NCBI GenBank assembly: GCA_017948555.1
Contig: JAFMYY010000031.1
Span: forward strand, 1 to 45,438
Source of the DNA: Cesiribacteraceae bacterium YIM B00369
GTDB lineage: Bacteria > Bacteroidota > Bacteroidia > Cytophagales > Cyclobacteriaceae
Length of the DNA: 45,438 nt
Direction: 5' to 3'
The notes beneath the pieces were generated by a model. That model saw only the letters and a list, made by a program, of their open reading frames with translations, ran no database searches and was not told the DNA's origin. Each line of letters begins with the position of its first letter. Position 1 is the first letter of the stretch. Made by a program: the position numbers and the translations under genes. This document shows, piece by piece, positions 1-9,576 of the stretch.

Positions 1-216
1 AGCTGCGAGGAGCACAACAGGCTGGGCGGACTGGGCGACAGCATAGCACAGCTGCTGGCAAAGAACACGCCAACGCCTATGGAGTATATTGCGGTAAACG
101 ACAGCTTCGGCGAAAGCGGAAAGCCTGCAGAGCTGATGAAGAAGTACGGCCTTGATGCGGAACATATAGTGCAGGCGGTACAGAAAGTGATCGAAAGAAA
201 GAAGAATAAGAATTAA
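1..216 (+). CDS. Transketolase C-terminal part (3' end only)
   Basis: The window opens inside this gene; 71 codons remain before the TAA at 214. The residues match the end of transketolase C-terminal domains: a GGLGDSIAQLL helix, then YIAVNDSFGESGKP, then an amphipathic end rich in K and R. Transketolase moves two-carbon units between pentose and hexose phosphates in the cytoplasm. It may be a single-chain enzyme or the C-terminal subunit of a split one, which cannot be decided from this fragment. Its place just upstream of an arabinan locus fits pentose catabolism: L-arabinose enters metabolism as D-xylulose 5-phosphate. A hairpin terminator follows at once, so the gene ends a transcription unit that begins outside the window. 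Confidence 0.85.
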   Translation, partial: SCEEHNRLGGLGDSIAQLLAKNTPTPMEYIAVNDSFGESGKPAELMKKYGLDAEHIVQAVQKVIERKKNKN

Positions 217-225
217 TATTAAGAA

Positions 226-286
226 AGCCAGAGAAGGATGTGAAAACTTACATCCTTCTCAGTATGGCTGATTTTGAGTTTTTTTT
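226..286 (+). terminator. Rho-independent terminator after transketolase
   Basis: An 11-bp perfect stem, GAGAAGGATGT (231-241) with ACATCCTTCTC (250-260), is extended by AGCCA/TGGCT (226-230 with 264-268) and followed by a T-run at 279-286. Confidence 0.7.
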
Positions 287-496
287 AATATAAGCGAGTC
301 GTAGCTTCGGGTAAAGAAAAAAAAACAAGTCTGTATACCATACCGGAATCGTTACCGGAAACACTTCTATAAAATGAGGAATAGTCTGGAGGGAGAAGTA
401 ATGTAAAAGCTGGAAGAAATGGACGGTAGAAAAGAGGGGGGAAGGGAATGAAAATAGGATAGATTATTCCACACTTCTTTATTCGGAAAAAAAAGA
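287..496. other. Intergenic stretch without a recognisable gene
   Basis: Between the transketolase terminator and the regulatory cluster at 497-565 I see no open reading frame with coding character. The stretch 566-765 is probably 5' untranslated leader of the following gene: short start-stop frames occur (for example an ATG at 605 with 14 codons) but nothing conserved. Confidence 0.5.
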
Positions 497-510
497 TGCA
501 AACGATTTCA
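497..510. promoter_or_regulatory. LacI-type palindrome upstream of the susC1 unit
   Basis: TGCAAACGATTTCA fits TGNAANCGNTTNCA, a palindrome with central CG as used by LacI/GalR-family regulators. It begins 22 bp before the distal AAGTGTA-type site at 519, the same distance as in the copy at 15419. The regulator is not in the window. Confidence 0.55.
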
Positions 511-518
511 AAAAAAAT

Positions 519-565
519 AAGCGTTATACTTACATTTTAAAAATTTAAGTGTACATTGTACCTTT
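519..565. promoter_or_regulatory. Tandem AAGTGTA-N5-TACACTT operators, susC1 unit
   Basis: Two 19-bp sites with centres 28 bp apart: AAGCGTT-ATACT-TACATTT (519-537) and AAGTGTA-CATTG-TACCTTT (547-565). The proximal site is almost identical to those at 9860 and 15470. The shape and the target genes fit an arabinose-responsive repressor such as the NrtR-family AraR known from Bacteroides; that assignment is inference. Confidence 0.6.
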
Positions 566-765
566 ATTAGCCTGATTTGATTAAAATATAATAAAAATCG
601 ACATTATGAAAAGAAGGATAACGACTCAGCAAACAGCCCAACCAGCTTGATGTATATCCCGGAAAAAAGTACAGCTAATGGTCCTGTAGCCAATATGAAT
701 GATATTAACTACGGGTTTGTATGTATGAAAAATAATGATTTATATGCCTGTTATTAAAAGAAAGA

Positions 766-2514
766 ATGAACACAATTAAATTTAGTTTTATGAAAACAAC
801 TTTACTGATGAGCCGCGCTTTATGCGCAGTAGTTTTGGTAGTAATCAGCTTGGTTGGGTGCGAGGAAGCTGATATTTATTCAATTAATCCACCCTCTGAC
901 CTGCAGTTCAAGATTGACTCAATTGCGGCTGCAAAAGCTGCGAGAAACACAGGTGATACTACCTTCATCGACATCAATACAGCGATAGTCGGAGCTGAAG
1001 ATTTCAGTTCTCCATGGTGGACCGACTTCTCTGATTATTTCACTGTTCCTGCAGGCAGAATGTTGACTTTAGAATTTGTTAACCACAATGGGGGTACCGC
1101 AGATATCTATAAGAACTGGGTTCTTTTGGTTGCCAATGAAGTGGCAGATCGTGATTCCTCAGCCTACTCAGAATACTTTGCGCTCCGTGCGGATCCTTTC
1201 GGTTGGGGTAACGCGGATTTCGATGACGCTTTGATCTCACACAATTTTCCGACTGTTGATGGTCAGGTAGGGAGCGAATTCCTCGCTATCATGGATGGTG
1301 CTTATGTAACGCTCCAGATTGACCACTCTGCTACCGGCTACGCTTTTGTAACGACTACTGCCGTTGGAACAAACGGTAGAGAGTTGGTCATGACATATAA
1401 TCAGCCAGTTTCTGCTACAGCAAATATCACCGCCTTCCTGGTTGCTGAGGGTAGTTACCTTGAAATGAAACAAGCTTATCTTACTCCTTCTCAAGTGACT
1501 GTTGTAGAAGATGTTGAGCCGGTTTCGATTGCTGTTACAGGTTTTCCTGAGCTTTTAGAATTGGGTGAAGAAAATTTCTGGGGTGAGGCAACTGCTACGG
1601 TTACTTTTGCAGACGGGTCCACTACGGAAGTTGATTCTGCGGATTTATCATTCACTGTTATTCCTGATATGACTACAGCAGGGAAAAAGACAGTTGTTGT
1701 AACTTATAACTTAACCAAGCAGGGCAAATTTACCAAAGCTGTACCAACCATGTACAATCTGGATGTGGTTAATGCGGTTTCCAGCCTGGCCGTTACTACT
1801 TTACCAAATGTAACTACCTACACTTTCCCCGGTCCGGTAGCGCCAAAATTTGATCCGACAGGTATGGTAGTAACCGCTACATATTCTGATGGCACAACAG
1901 GTGTAATACCAAACAGGAATCTTCAGTTTGAGAATCCGGGAGGAAATGGCCAGCAGGATGCTGTTATTTCTTATGTGGGTGCAGCAAGCACTGCAACAAC
2001 AACAGTTCCGGTAACTAATATAATGGGAGGAACAAATCAAGTAGGTGCCACTGACTTATCTACCGCCTGGTGGACGGTATTCTCCAGTGATTATAAGGTT
2101 CCTTCAGGTTCATCAAGGAAATTTGTTATGGAACTTCACTCAGATGAAGTAAATAACTATCATTCTCCTGCAGTAATTCTTCGCAAAGCTGACGGGACTG
2201 AATATGCTGTAGTTCGTATGGACAATTATGGATGGTTAGGCGCTTTGAATACAGGTGCTAATCTTGCTGAACTTGGCTGGACACTCAGCAATAACTGGAA
2301 TTTTGATGTATTTGCACAAAACTTAGATGGCTCTCGCGTAGTGGTTACAGTTACAAATAATGGTAACGGCACTGCAAAGATTCGTTACGATGTAACTTAT
2401 GCTAACGGCACAACTCATTTCCAGTTATATGAGGGTATAAAAGTCGAAAGTTCTAATCTGTTTTCGGCCATCACACTCGAAAAAAGTTATGTCAATATAA
2501 CTTCAGTTGAATAA
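766..2514 (+). CDS. Surface glycan-binding-like lipoprotein with duplicated module and two Ig-like domains
   Basis: The 582-residue product has a lipoprotein signal ending in SLVGC (Cys32), then acidic EEAD, so it should be lipidated and probably surface-exposed. Its architecture is symmetrical. A module at about 70-245 begins VGAEDFSSPWWTDFSDYFTV. A second at about 424-582 begins VGATDLSTAWWTVFSSDYKV. Between them (about 250-416) lie two beta-sandwich repeats of the bacterial Ig-like group 3 kind, with FADGSTTEV and YSDGTTGV strands. No catalytic motif is seen. The gene starts a probable operon with susC1 (24-bp gap) and susD1, so a role in holding arabinan at the surface, like SusE/SusF or SGBP proteins, is inferred. 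Its position before susC is less usual than after susD. An alternative start is Met9 (790). Confidence 0.6.
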   Translation: MNTIKFSFMKTTLLMSRALCAVVLVVISLVGCEEADIYSINPPSDLQFKIDSIAAAKAARNTGDTTFIDINTAIVGAEDFSSPWWTDFSDYFTVPAGRMLTLEFVNHNGGTADIYKNWVLLVANEVADRDSSAYSEYFALRADPFGWGNADFDDALISHNFPTVDGQVGSEFLAIMDGAYVTLQIDHSATGYAFVTTTAVGTNGRELVMTYNQPVSATANITAFLVAEGSYLEMKQAYLTPSQVTVVEDVEPVSIAVTGFPELLELGEENFWGEATATVTFADGSTTEVDSADLSFTVIPDMTTAGKKTVVVTYNLTKQGKFTKAVPTMYNLDVVNAVSSLAVTTLPNVTTYTFPGPVAPKFDPTGMVVTATYSDGTTGVIPNRNLQFENPGGNGQQDAVISYVGAASTATTTVPVTNIMGGTNQVGATDLSTAWWTVFSSDYKVPSGSSRKFVMELHSDEVNNYHSPAVILRKADGTEYAVVRMDNYGWLGALNTGANLAELGWTLSNNWNFDVFAQNLDGSRVVVTVTNNGNGTAKIRYDVTYANGTTHFQLYEGIKVESSNLFSAITLEKSYVNITSVE

Positions 2515-2538
2515 TCACCAAGCTAAAACATTTAAACA

Positions 2539-5500
2539 ATGAAATATTCATACTTAATCCTGTCGGGATTGCTGGCGATAGCACCTGCAGCATACGCTGG
2601 AGGCACGGCCACTGCCGGCCAGCTGTCAGTAACTCAGGCAGAAAACATAACAGTAAAAGGCAGAATCGTTGACGCAGAAAATGGAGAACCACTTCCCGGC
2701 GCAACCGTACAGCAAACAGGTACCACCAATGGTACCGTTACCGACCTTGATGGTAACTTCTCTCTTTCAGTTCCTTCAGATGCTACACTGTCAATATCTT
2801 TTGTGGGATTTTTAAGTGAAGAAATAGCCGTTGGAGGAAAAGCTAACCTGGGGACCATTTCATTGGTTTCGGATTTAAAACAACTTGACCAGGTGGTAGT
2901 GGTAGGTTACGGTACGCAACGCAAGGTTGACCTCACCGGGTCAGTTGCTATCGTCGACACCGAGGAGATGAAGAAAGTATCACACTCCAACATGTCAACA
3001 ATGATTCAGGGAAGAGTAGCCGGTGTGCAAATCACCACCGACGGACAGCCGGGTGCCGATCCTACAGTGCGTATTCGTGGTATAGGTTCTTTCGGAAATA
3101 CAGCCCCGCTCTATGTTGTGGATGGAGTAATTATGGGAAGCACCGTTCGCGACTTCTCGCCAAACGATATAGAATCAATGCAGGTACTTAAGGATGCATC
3201 TGCAGCTGCAATTTATGGTTCACGTGCTGCAAACGGTGTGATTATCATCACCACGAAATCAGGCAGGAAGAACCAACCCCTGAAAATAGATTACAGCGGC
3301 CACGTTGGTTTTGACCAGGTACAGGACGGAGTATACAATGTAATGAATTCTGAACAATATGGCCGGCACCTTAGAAACGTGTTTGGTAACAGTGACAGGG
3401 CTGTTCCCAGCGGATACGACCCTGCACACGAAAATTATATTGATCCGAACGTAGTAAATACCAACTGGCAGGATGAGGTATTCAAGGTGGGTATTCGCCA
3501 GAATCACAATATTAACTTATCAGGAGGCGGCGAAAACAACACGTACAACGTAGCTCTTGACTACTTTAACCAGAAAGGAACAATGGAAGGTGCAGGTCCT
3601 AATTTTGAACGCTATACTGCACGTTTTAAGAATACGATGGAAGCTAAATTCCTTAAACTCAATTCTAACATCGTGTATAGCCACAGCGATCAGGACAATA
3701 TGGCGCTCAGTAACGCTAATGAGTTTGTACAGGGCTTATTTGGAGCACAATTTCCGGTAATGGCCTCTGCTCTGATTACACCTCCAACTATAAGGGCTTA
3801 CGATCCGTCGACATGGGTGCTGGACGCCAGGCTTGCTCCTGCATCAAATTACACCTATGACTCTTACGGTTATGGTACTTATTATGATAACATTCATGGA
3901 GATTTGCGCGTAACCAACGTATTGCTTACAAATAACCTGCTGGAGCGGAATTCAAAGGTTCACCGGCTTCAGACTTCAGGTGGAGCAAATGTGGACTTTA
4001 TGGAAATGTTTGGCGCCTCCGATAGCAATCATAAGTTAAACTACAACCTTAACCTGGCATACAATGTAACCAGTGTAAGGGGCCATACATTCGTACCCGC
4101 GTTTATTCAGAGTACAACGAACTACCTGACCAAAGCTGATGAAGTACTGAGAAAGGAAAACACTGAGTTTACCTCCACTCTTGTGGAGAACACTTTGACC
4201 TATGACGGTAACTTCGGGAAAAATCATTTCAATGTACTCGCTGGTCAGACTTTCCAGCGCGATGCCGAAAATCAGACCGCGGGAACAGGCAACAACCTGT
4301 CCGAGCCTTACTATCTTCAATTAAACACTGCGGACGAGACAGCATCATTTAGTTTTACAAATGAGAGCTATATAATATCATATTTGGGTCGTGTTCTTTA
4401 CGATTTTGATCAAAAATATCTTCTTACTGCAACAGTACGCCGTGATGCAAACAGCCGTCTTTCGCCAGCGGACAATGCGGGTATTTTCCCGTCTGCATCA
4501 GCAGGATGGCGTATCGACCGGGAGAACTTTTTTCCTGTATCCCAATCAACTATCAATCTGTTGAAGCTTCGTGCCAGTTATGGTGAACTGGGCATTACAA
4601 ACCTTGGCTTTTACGATTATATGGATGTAATGCAGAGAGGTGACTATTCTTACAGCTTTAATAACAATCCCGTGTCCGGCTCTTCTTTATCAAATTTTGT
4701 AAATGAACGGCTGATGTGGGAAAGGAAAAAAACTGTTGACGTTGGTCTTGATCTTGCTATGTTTGAAGGTCAGGTTGAATTTACTTTCGACTGGTACAGG
4801 TCCACTTCAGAAAATCTTCATTACAGGGTTCCGGTTCCCGCCCAGGCAGGTTTTACCAATGCGGATGTACCTATGAACGCAGCAACAATGGTCAACTCAG
4901 GACTTGAGTTCCTGGTTACTTATCTCAATGATAATCACGCGGTGAAGTTTGATGTTTCTGCCAATTTAGCCACTCTGAATAACGAAGTGAAACAGTTGGG
5001 TATTTCAAATACACCTATGACCGTCGGTAACTCCCGCACCCAGGTAGGCCGCGAAGTTGGTTCTTTCTATGGTTACGTTTATGAAGGTATCTTTCAGGAC
5101 CAAAACCAGATCGATAACCGGGTGAACGCAGAAGGTGAATATATTAATCAGCCTGGTGCTCAACCGGGTGACGTTGCATACGCCGATATTAATAATGATG
5201 GCACAATCAGTAACCTGGACCAGACATTCTTAGGCAGCGGACTCCCTGATGTTACTTTCGGTTTGAATGCACGGGCTGAATATAAAGGTCTTGATCTGAG
5301 TGTGATGACATTTGGTGCAGCAGGCTTCCAGGCTGTGGATTTCGTTGACGTTACATTGCGTAGCTCATATGGCCCGCTCAACAAAAGCGTGGACCTGTTG
5401 AATGCCTGGACACCGGAGAACCCCGGCACCGATGTGCCCCGGGTGGCCTATACCCTTGGTTCCATTCACAACGATTTGTTCAGCAGCCGTTTTATTCAAA

Positions 5501-5736
5501 ATGCAGCCTATCTGAAAATTGCCACCATTCAATTAGGTTATAATTTTCCTAAAGAGATGTTTGGTAATTACATAAGCAACCTTCGGGTTTACGCAACGGC
5601 TCAAAATCCGTATATATTCTCTAAATACAGAGGTTACAATCCGGACTTTGCCGGCGGTACAATGACGCCTGGTTACAATTATGCATCGTACCCTACGCCA
5701 CGGACTTTACTGCTTGGAGCACAGTTTTCATTCTAA
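2539..5736 (+). CDS. susC: SusC/RagA-family TonB-dependent outer-membrane transporter 1
   Basis: The 1065-residue outer-membrane receptor carries out TonB-dependent import of oligosaccharides. In order: signal peptide (1-20, ending AAYA), a CarboxypepD_reg-like domain (about 38-112, with GRIVDAENGEPLPGATV), the SusC hallmark VVVGYGTQRK (120-129), the plug with VRIRGIGSFG and PLYVVDG (about 130-245), then the long barrel ending in an aromatic residue (GAQFSF). It is typical in length for SusC. It lies 24 bp after the binding lipoprotein and 130 bp before susD1, with which it should form the lidded import complex. Neighbouring GH43 and GH51 genes point to arabino-oligosaccharides as cargo. Confidence 0.95.
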   Translation: MKYSYLILSGLLAIAPAAYAGGTATAGQLSVTQAENITVKGRIVDAENGEPLPGATVQQTGTTNGTVTDLDGNFSLSVPSDATLSISFVGFLSEEIAVGGKANLGTISLVSDLKQLDQVVVVGYGTQRKVDLTGSVAIVDTEEMKKVSHSNMSTMIQGRVAGVQITTDGQPGADPTVRIRGIGSFGNTAPLYVVDGVIMGSTVRDFSPNDIESMQVLKDASAAAIYGSRAANGVIIITTKSGRKNQPLKIDYSGHVGFDQVQDGVYNVMNSEQYGRHLRNVFGNSDRAVPSGYDPAHENYIDPNVVNTNWQDEVFKVGIRQNHNINLSGGGENNTYNVALDYFNQKGTMEGAGPNFERYTARFKNTMEAKFLKLNSNIVYSHSDQDNMALSNANEFVQGLFGAQFPVMASALITPPTIRAYDPSTWVLDARLAPASNYTYDSYGYGTYYDNIHGDLRVTNVLLTNNLLERNSKVHRLQTSGGANVDFMEMFGASDSNHKLNYNLNLAYNVTSVRGHTFVPAFIQSTTNYLTKADEVLRKENTEFTSTLVENTLTYDGNFGKNHFNVLAGQTFQRDAENQTAGTGNNLSEPYYLQLNTADETASFSFTNESYIISYLGRVLYDFDQKYLLTATVRRDANSRLSPADNAGIFPSASAGWRIDRENFFPVSQSTINLLKLRASYGELGITNLGFYDYMDVMQRGDYSYSFNNNPVSGSSLSNFVNERLMWERKKTVDVGLDLAMFEGQVEFTFDWYRSTSENLHYRVPVPAQAGFTNADVPMNAATMVNSGLEFLVTYLNDNHAVKFDVSANLATLNNEVKQLGISNTPMTVGNSRTQVGREVGSFYGYVYEGIFQDQNQIDNRVNAEGEYINQPGAQPGDVAYADINNDGTISNLDQTFLGSGLPDVTFGLNARAEYKGLDLSVMTFGAAGFQAVDFVDVTLRSSYGPLNKSVDLLNAWTPENPGTDVPRVAYTLGSIHNDLFSSRFIQNAAYLKIATIQLGYNFPKEMFGNYISNLRVYATAQNPYIFSKYRGYNPDFAGGTMTPGYNYASYPTPRTLLLGAQFSF

Positions 5737-5771
5737 AAGGATCACCTAAAAAGAGGATGTCAATATAAAAC

Positions 5772-5830
5772 CGTCCATGAGAAAATAATCAATATTTTGA
5801 CCCGGAGGAACGATCGTTTTCTCATGGACG
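5772..5830 (+). repeat. 14-bp perfect inverted repeat in the susC1-susD1 spacer
   Basis: CGTCCATGAGAAAA (5772-5785) is repeated inverted as TTTTCTCATGGACG (5817-5830), with a 31-nt loop. There is no U-run directly after the stem, so it is not a standard terminator. It may set the susC:susD ratio by mRNA processing or partial termination (inference). Confidence 0.65.
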
Positions 5831-5866
5831 TTTCTAATGTGGCAATTGAAAAATCAAAAATAAAAT

Positions 5867-7627
5867 ATGAAAAGATTACATATAATTCTCACAACCCTGG
5901 CGCTTATTGTTGGCACGTCAGCCTGCGAAGACCGACTCGAAGTTCAGAACCCGAACAGTCAGACAACTTTCGACTTTGGTGATACAGAGGCAGAACTTCG
6001 GGAGGCTGTTATCGCAACCTACAATCGTATAAGACTCGATGGTTCATTTGCCCGGGTTGGCTACACCCTTGACGCCGTACGGGGCGACGAAGTCTGGAAC
6101 GCCTCTCAAATATGGTATCTGGAGTACGATAACCTGAATTCTCCGGGTACCATTGAACATGGCGATCATTTTCCATGGCTGGCCTTTTACCATGTGGTTA
6201 ACCGCGCCAACTTTATAATTTCAAAAGCCGATCAGATTGAGATGTCTGAAGAATCTCATAATGAAATAGCCGGACAGGCTCGTTTCCTGAGAGGTTTGGC
6301 ATATTATTATCTGGCTACTTATTACAAGTCTGTTCCATTGATTACAGATTATGAGGCTTATGCAGATCTTGGAACGTTGTATGCAGGAAATAACACGCAG
6401 GACGAGGTGTTTGACCAGATAGAGACTGACCTTGAGTTAGCGATGAATATGCTCCCATCGCGTGACAGAGGTGGCGAATGGGCTCAGGGTCGTGCGACCA
6501 GCGGTGCTGCTGCGGGTTACCTGGCGCGTGCATTGATGTTCCGTCATAAATTTGTTGACGCGAATACCATACTGAAAGACATCATTGCAGGCAAATACGG
6601 CACATATGCCCTTACAGCCGACTATGGCGACAACTTCAGAGAAGGTACCGAAAACAATATAGAGAGCCTTTTCGAAGTTCAGTTTATGGACTTTGGCACA
6701 GGTGGAACCGACCAGGAGTGGCAACCGGCAAACATTACCAGGGATGCAACTCAGGGTCACGCTGTGGAAAGCAACTATGCTTCCCAGCAGTTTGGTGCCT
6801 GGGGCGACCTTGCTGGCTCGCCCTGGTTGTATAACCTGTTCAAAAAAGAGAACAGTGTGGATGGTCGCCTCGATCCCCGTTTATTCTGGACATTGGTAAC
6901 ATATGAAGATGAGTATGCCAGCTATGCAGGTCAGAACACTGCGGCATATCCTAATGGAGATCCCCGTGACAACGTGGTTTTTCAGGATCGGATCACGCAA
7001 ACTCCTCCTGCGAACTCTGCCAATGGGGGGATATCAATAGCGAAGTGGACCAATGCAAGAACTAATCTTTACGATGCTGTTTCTGTAGGGTTGCGGTGTG
7101 GAATTAATCTGCGTCTTATGCGTTACAGTGATGTTTTATTACGTGCAGCAGAATGCGAAAATGAGATTAATGGCCCGAACCAGCTTGCTATCGATTACAT
7201 CAACCAGGTGCGCCGGCGCGTTGCTCTTCCCGATCTTAGGCTTGCTGACTTCCCGACTGCTGATCACCTTTTCGAGCAAATAGCAAACGTTGAACGGCCT
7301 AAAGAATTTGGATGCGAAAACGGACGCGGTATTGACCTGCTACGTTGGGGATTCTTCTACGATGCAAGCCGTTTGAATCAGTTGACGGAGCATGCTTATT
7401 TTACACTCTCAACAGATGGCACAGTCAATACAGCTGAGCTTACTGCTTCAACCCCTAATGTCCGTTCCTCATATCAGTTCTATAGTCCGGGACATGAGTA
7501 CCTTCCGATATGGCAAAATAACCTTAATGCCAATCCTAATCTTACAGGGAATTCGGCAAACCTGAATGAAGATAATGCACCTGGTTTCTTCGCAAGTGGA
7601 TATAAGGTTCGTCCTGTAGTTGATTAA
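5867..7627 (+). CDS. susD: SusD/RagB-family surface glycan-binding lipoprotein 1
   Basis: The 586-residue lipoprotein has a signal ending VGTSAC (Cys20) followed by acidic ED, which suggests surface display. The SusD-like N-terminal TPR region begins with ELREAVIATYNRIR and contains the family-typical QARFLRGLAYYYLATYYKSVPLI segment (about 143-165). The C-terminal part carries LRLMRYSDVLLRAAECENE and an ending with YSPGHEYLPI. SusD proteins cap their SusC partner and deliver bound oligosaccharide. This gene directly follows susC1, with a hairpin in the spacer, and is closed by a strong terminator at 7645-7693. Confidence 0.94.
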   Translation: MKRLHIILTTLALIVGTSACEDRLEVQNPNSQTTFDFGDTEAELREAVIATYNRIRLDGSFARVGYTLDAVRGDEVWNASQIWYLEYDNLNSPGTIEHGDHFPWLAFYHVVNRANFIISKADQIEMSEESHNEIAGQARFLRGLAYYYLATYYKSVPLITDYEAYADLGTLYAGNNTQDEVFDQIETDLELAMNMLPSRDRGGEWAQGRATSGAAAGYLARALMFRHKFVDANTILKDIIAGKYGTYALTADYGDNFREGTENNIESLFEVQFMDFGTGGTDQEWQPANITRDATQGHAVESNYASQQFGAWGDLAGSPWLYNLFKKENSVDGRLDPRLFWTLVTYEDEYASYAGQNTAAYPNGDPRDNVVFQDRITQTPPANSANGGISIAKWTNARTNLYDAVSVGLRCGINLRLMRYSDVLLRAAECENEINGPNQLAIDYINQVRRRVALPDLRLADFPTADHLFEQIANVERPKEFGCENGRGIDLLRWGFFYDASRLNQLTEHAYFTLSTDGTVNTAELTASTPNVRSSYQFYSPGHEYLPIWQNNLNANPNLTGNSANLNEDNAPGFFASGYKVRPVVD

Positions 7628-7644
7628 AAGTTATTACTGATATC

Positions 7645-7693
7645 AAAAACTTCCTTATTGACATAAATTTTTTATGCCGGTAAGGAAGTTTTT
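7645..7693 (+). terminator. Terminator after susD1
   Basis: A perfect 13-bp stem, AAAAACTTCCTTA (7645-7657) with TAAGGAAGTTTTT (7681-7693), ends in a T-run. It separates susD1 from the following GH43 gene. Confidence 0.8.
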
Positions 7694-7796
7694 ATTACAT
7701 GACCAACGGGTTAAGTACGATGGGGTGTAGTTGGTATAATCTTTGATTGTCAGTATTTTGCAGATTAAAAACATGCTGATTTAAGTCAGTTGGTAT

Positions 7797-9443
7797 ATGA
7801 AAAAATTAATAAATATGAGACTAAAATATTTACTTTTATCTATCAGTCTTACGGCTCTTTTGTTTACAGGGTGTAGCGACGATGATTTAGATCCTAAAGG
7901 CATCACAACAAAAGAGCCTGCAGTTGAAGAGCCTGATACGGATACAGATTACACCATTCCATCCTATGCTGACGACTATTCACCGATAGCTTCGTGGAGT
8001 AACCGGGCCAGATGGAACCTGGCAAATGTACACGACCCTAGTGTTGTTTTTGATGGTGAGCATTATTATATGTATGCTACAGATGCTTCATATGGCAATG
8101 AACAAAATGGCCGTGGACATTTTCATGGTCGCAGATCTAAGGATTTAGTAAACTGGACTTATTTGGGAGCTTCTATGCCGCAGACACCTGCCTGGGTAAA
8201 AGATACGCTTAACAATATGAGAGCCAGGGTTGGCTTAAGTCCTATAGCTAATCCTGTATATGGCCATTGGGCTCCTGTAGTGCGTAAAGTAGGTAATGTC
8301 TATCGTATGTATTACAGTATCGTTATTGATAATTACATTGGAAACGGCTTGCCAAATACTCCGGAAAATTATGATAATACCTGGTCAGAAAGAGCCTTCA
8401 TAGGTTTGATGGAAACAACAGACCTTTCCGGTAACTCCTGGGAAGATAAGGGAATGGTAGTTTCTTCTGTTTCAGACAAAGGTACCAATTGGAGCCGGGG
8501 CTCAAGAGAAGGTGATTGGAATGGATATTTCAAATACAATGCTATTGACCCTTCTTACGTCGTAACACCTGAGGGAGAACACTTGATGTTTTATGGCTCA
8601 TGGCACAGTGGTATCGCTGCTATTCAAATTGATCCGGTTACAGGTCTGCCGTTAAATGAATTTAACATCAATGATGAAGCAAGCTGGGGAACACATATTT
8701 ATACCCGCACAAACAGATCCAGATGGCAGGCATCAGAAGGCCCGGAGGTTATCTATAATGAGGAAACCGGTTATTATTATATGTTTCTGTCCTACGATGA
8801 ATTGTCGGTAGCTTATAATACGAGAGTTGCCAGATCAGAGAATGTGACTGGTCCTTATAAAGGATTTAATGGGGTAGATGTTACAAACGGAGGTGATGTG
8901 TTTCCAATTGTCACCCATCCGTATAAGTTTAATAATCATCCGGGATGGGTTGGGTTTTCTCATAATGCGATGTTTCAGAATGAAAAAACCGGAGAGTGGT
9001 TTTATGCTTCACAGGCTCGTCTTCCCGCAAACACTGGTGGTAATGCCTTTAGTAATGCTATTATGATGGGGCATATCCGAAAAGTTAATTGGACGGAAGA
9101 TGGCTGGCCGGTTGTAATGCCTGAAAGATATACCGCAGTACCGGAAAATAAAATCAGTGAAGAGGAACTTGCAGGGACCTGGGAGGTAATTACTCTGAAT
9201 TACCAGTATCAGGTACAGCAAACCTCTGTAGCGTTAACACTTACAGCAGACAATCAGGCTACAGGTGCTTTAACGGGAGCATGGTCATTCGATGCTACAA
9301 ATAATGTCCTTACAATTGGCAACCAGAAACTGCATGTTGAGCGCGAGGCAGACTGGGAAGCGTCACCGAGAAAGCTGACCATTGTTTTTGCCGGTTTAAA
9401 TTCTTCCGGAGTTTCTGTTTGGGGAAAAAAGGTAGGCGAATAG
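7797..9443 (+). CDS. GH43 endo-arabinanase-like lipoprotein with C-terminal beta domain
   Basis: The 548-residue protein has a lipoprotein signal (LFTGC, Cys26) followed by SDDD, a Bacteroidota surface-export-like signal. The five-bladed propeller of GH43 is clear: general base Asp80 in VHDPSV, modulator Asp251 in AIDPSY, and general acid Glu314 in SEGPEV. The blade motif WAPVVRKVGNVYRMYYS matches arabinanases. After the PERY segment (about 440) comes the C-terminal beta domain found in extracellular endo-1,5-alpha-L-arabinanases, ending SVWGKK. Two other lipoproteins here (15598 and 23821) share this layout. It should cut arabinan backbone at the cell surface. Terminators lie on both sides, so it may have its own promoter; no good operator is seen upstream. 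Met7 (7815) is an alternative start. Confidence 0.88.
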   Translation: MKKLINMRLKYLLLSISLTALLFTGCSDDDLDPKGITTKEPAVEEPDTDTDYTIPSYADDYSPIASWSNRARWNLANVHDPSVVFDGEHYYMYATDASYGNEQNGRGHFHGRRSKDLVNWTYLGASMPQTPAWVKDTLNNMRARVGLSPIANPVYGHWAPVVRKVGNVYRMYYSIVIDNYIGNGLPNTPENYDNTWSERAFIGLMETTDLSGNSWEDKGMVVSSVSDKGTNWSRGSREGDWNGYFKYNAIDPSYVVTPEGEHLMFYGSWHSGIAAIQIDPVTGLPLNEFNINDEASWGTHIYTRTNRSRWQASEGPEVIYNEETGYYYMFLSYDELSVAYNTRVARSENVTGPYKGFNGVDVTNGGDVFPIVTHPYKFNNHPGWVGFSHNAMFQNEKTGEWFYASQARLPANTGGNAFSNAIMMGHIRKVNWTEDGWPVVMPERYTAVPENKISEEELAGTWEVITLNYQYQVQQTSVALTLTADNQATGALTGAWSFDATNNVLTIGNQKLHVEREADWEASPRKLTIVFAGLNSSGVSVWGKKVGE

Positions 9444-9496
9444 TGCTTTAACAGGAATTTTATTCTCAGGGCTGTTGCCCGTTGTTTCTATAATAT

Positions 9497-9546
9497 AAAA
9501 AACCTTCAGTAACAGGAAAATTCATCCTGGTATTGAAGGTTTTTTT
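9497..9546 (+). terminator. Terminator after lipoprotein GH43 (7797)
   Basis: The stem AAAAAACCTTCA (9497-9508) pairs with TGAAGGTTTTTT (9534-9545) and is followed by T. Confidence 0.8.
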
Positions 9547-9576
9547 GCATAAGTGCCGGATATTAAAGGGGAAATG

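Noticed and set aside
5797-5982. Open frame of 61 codons overlapping the start of susD1
   Set aside because: It covers the spacer hairpin and runs in another frame of susD1; no lipobox or family pattern.
7700-7796. Possible operator GGGTGTA-GTTGG-TATAATC before GH43 (7797)
   Set aside because: Only about half of the palindrome positions fit; not counted as a site.
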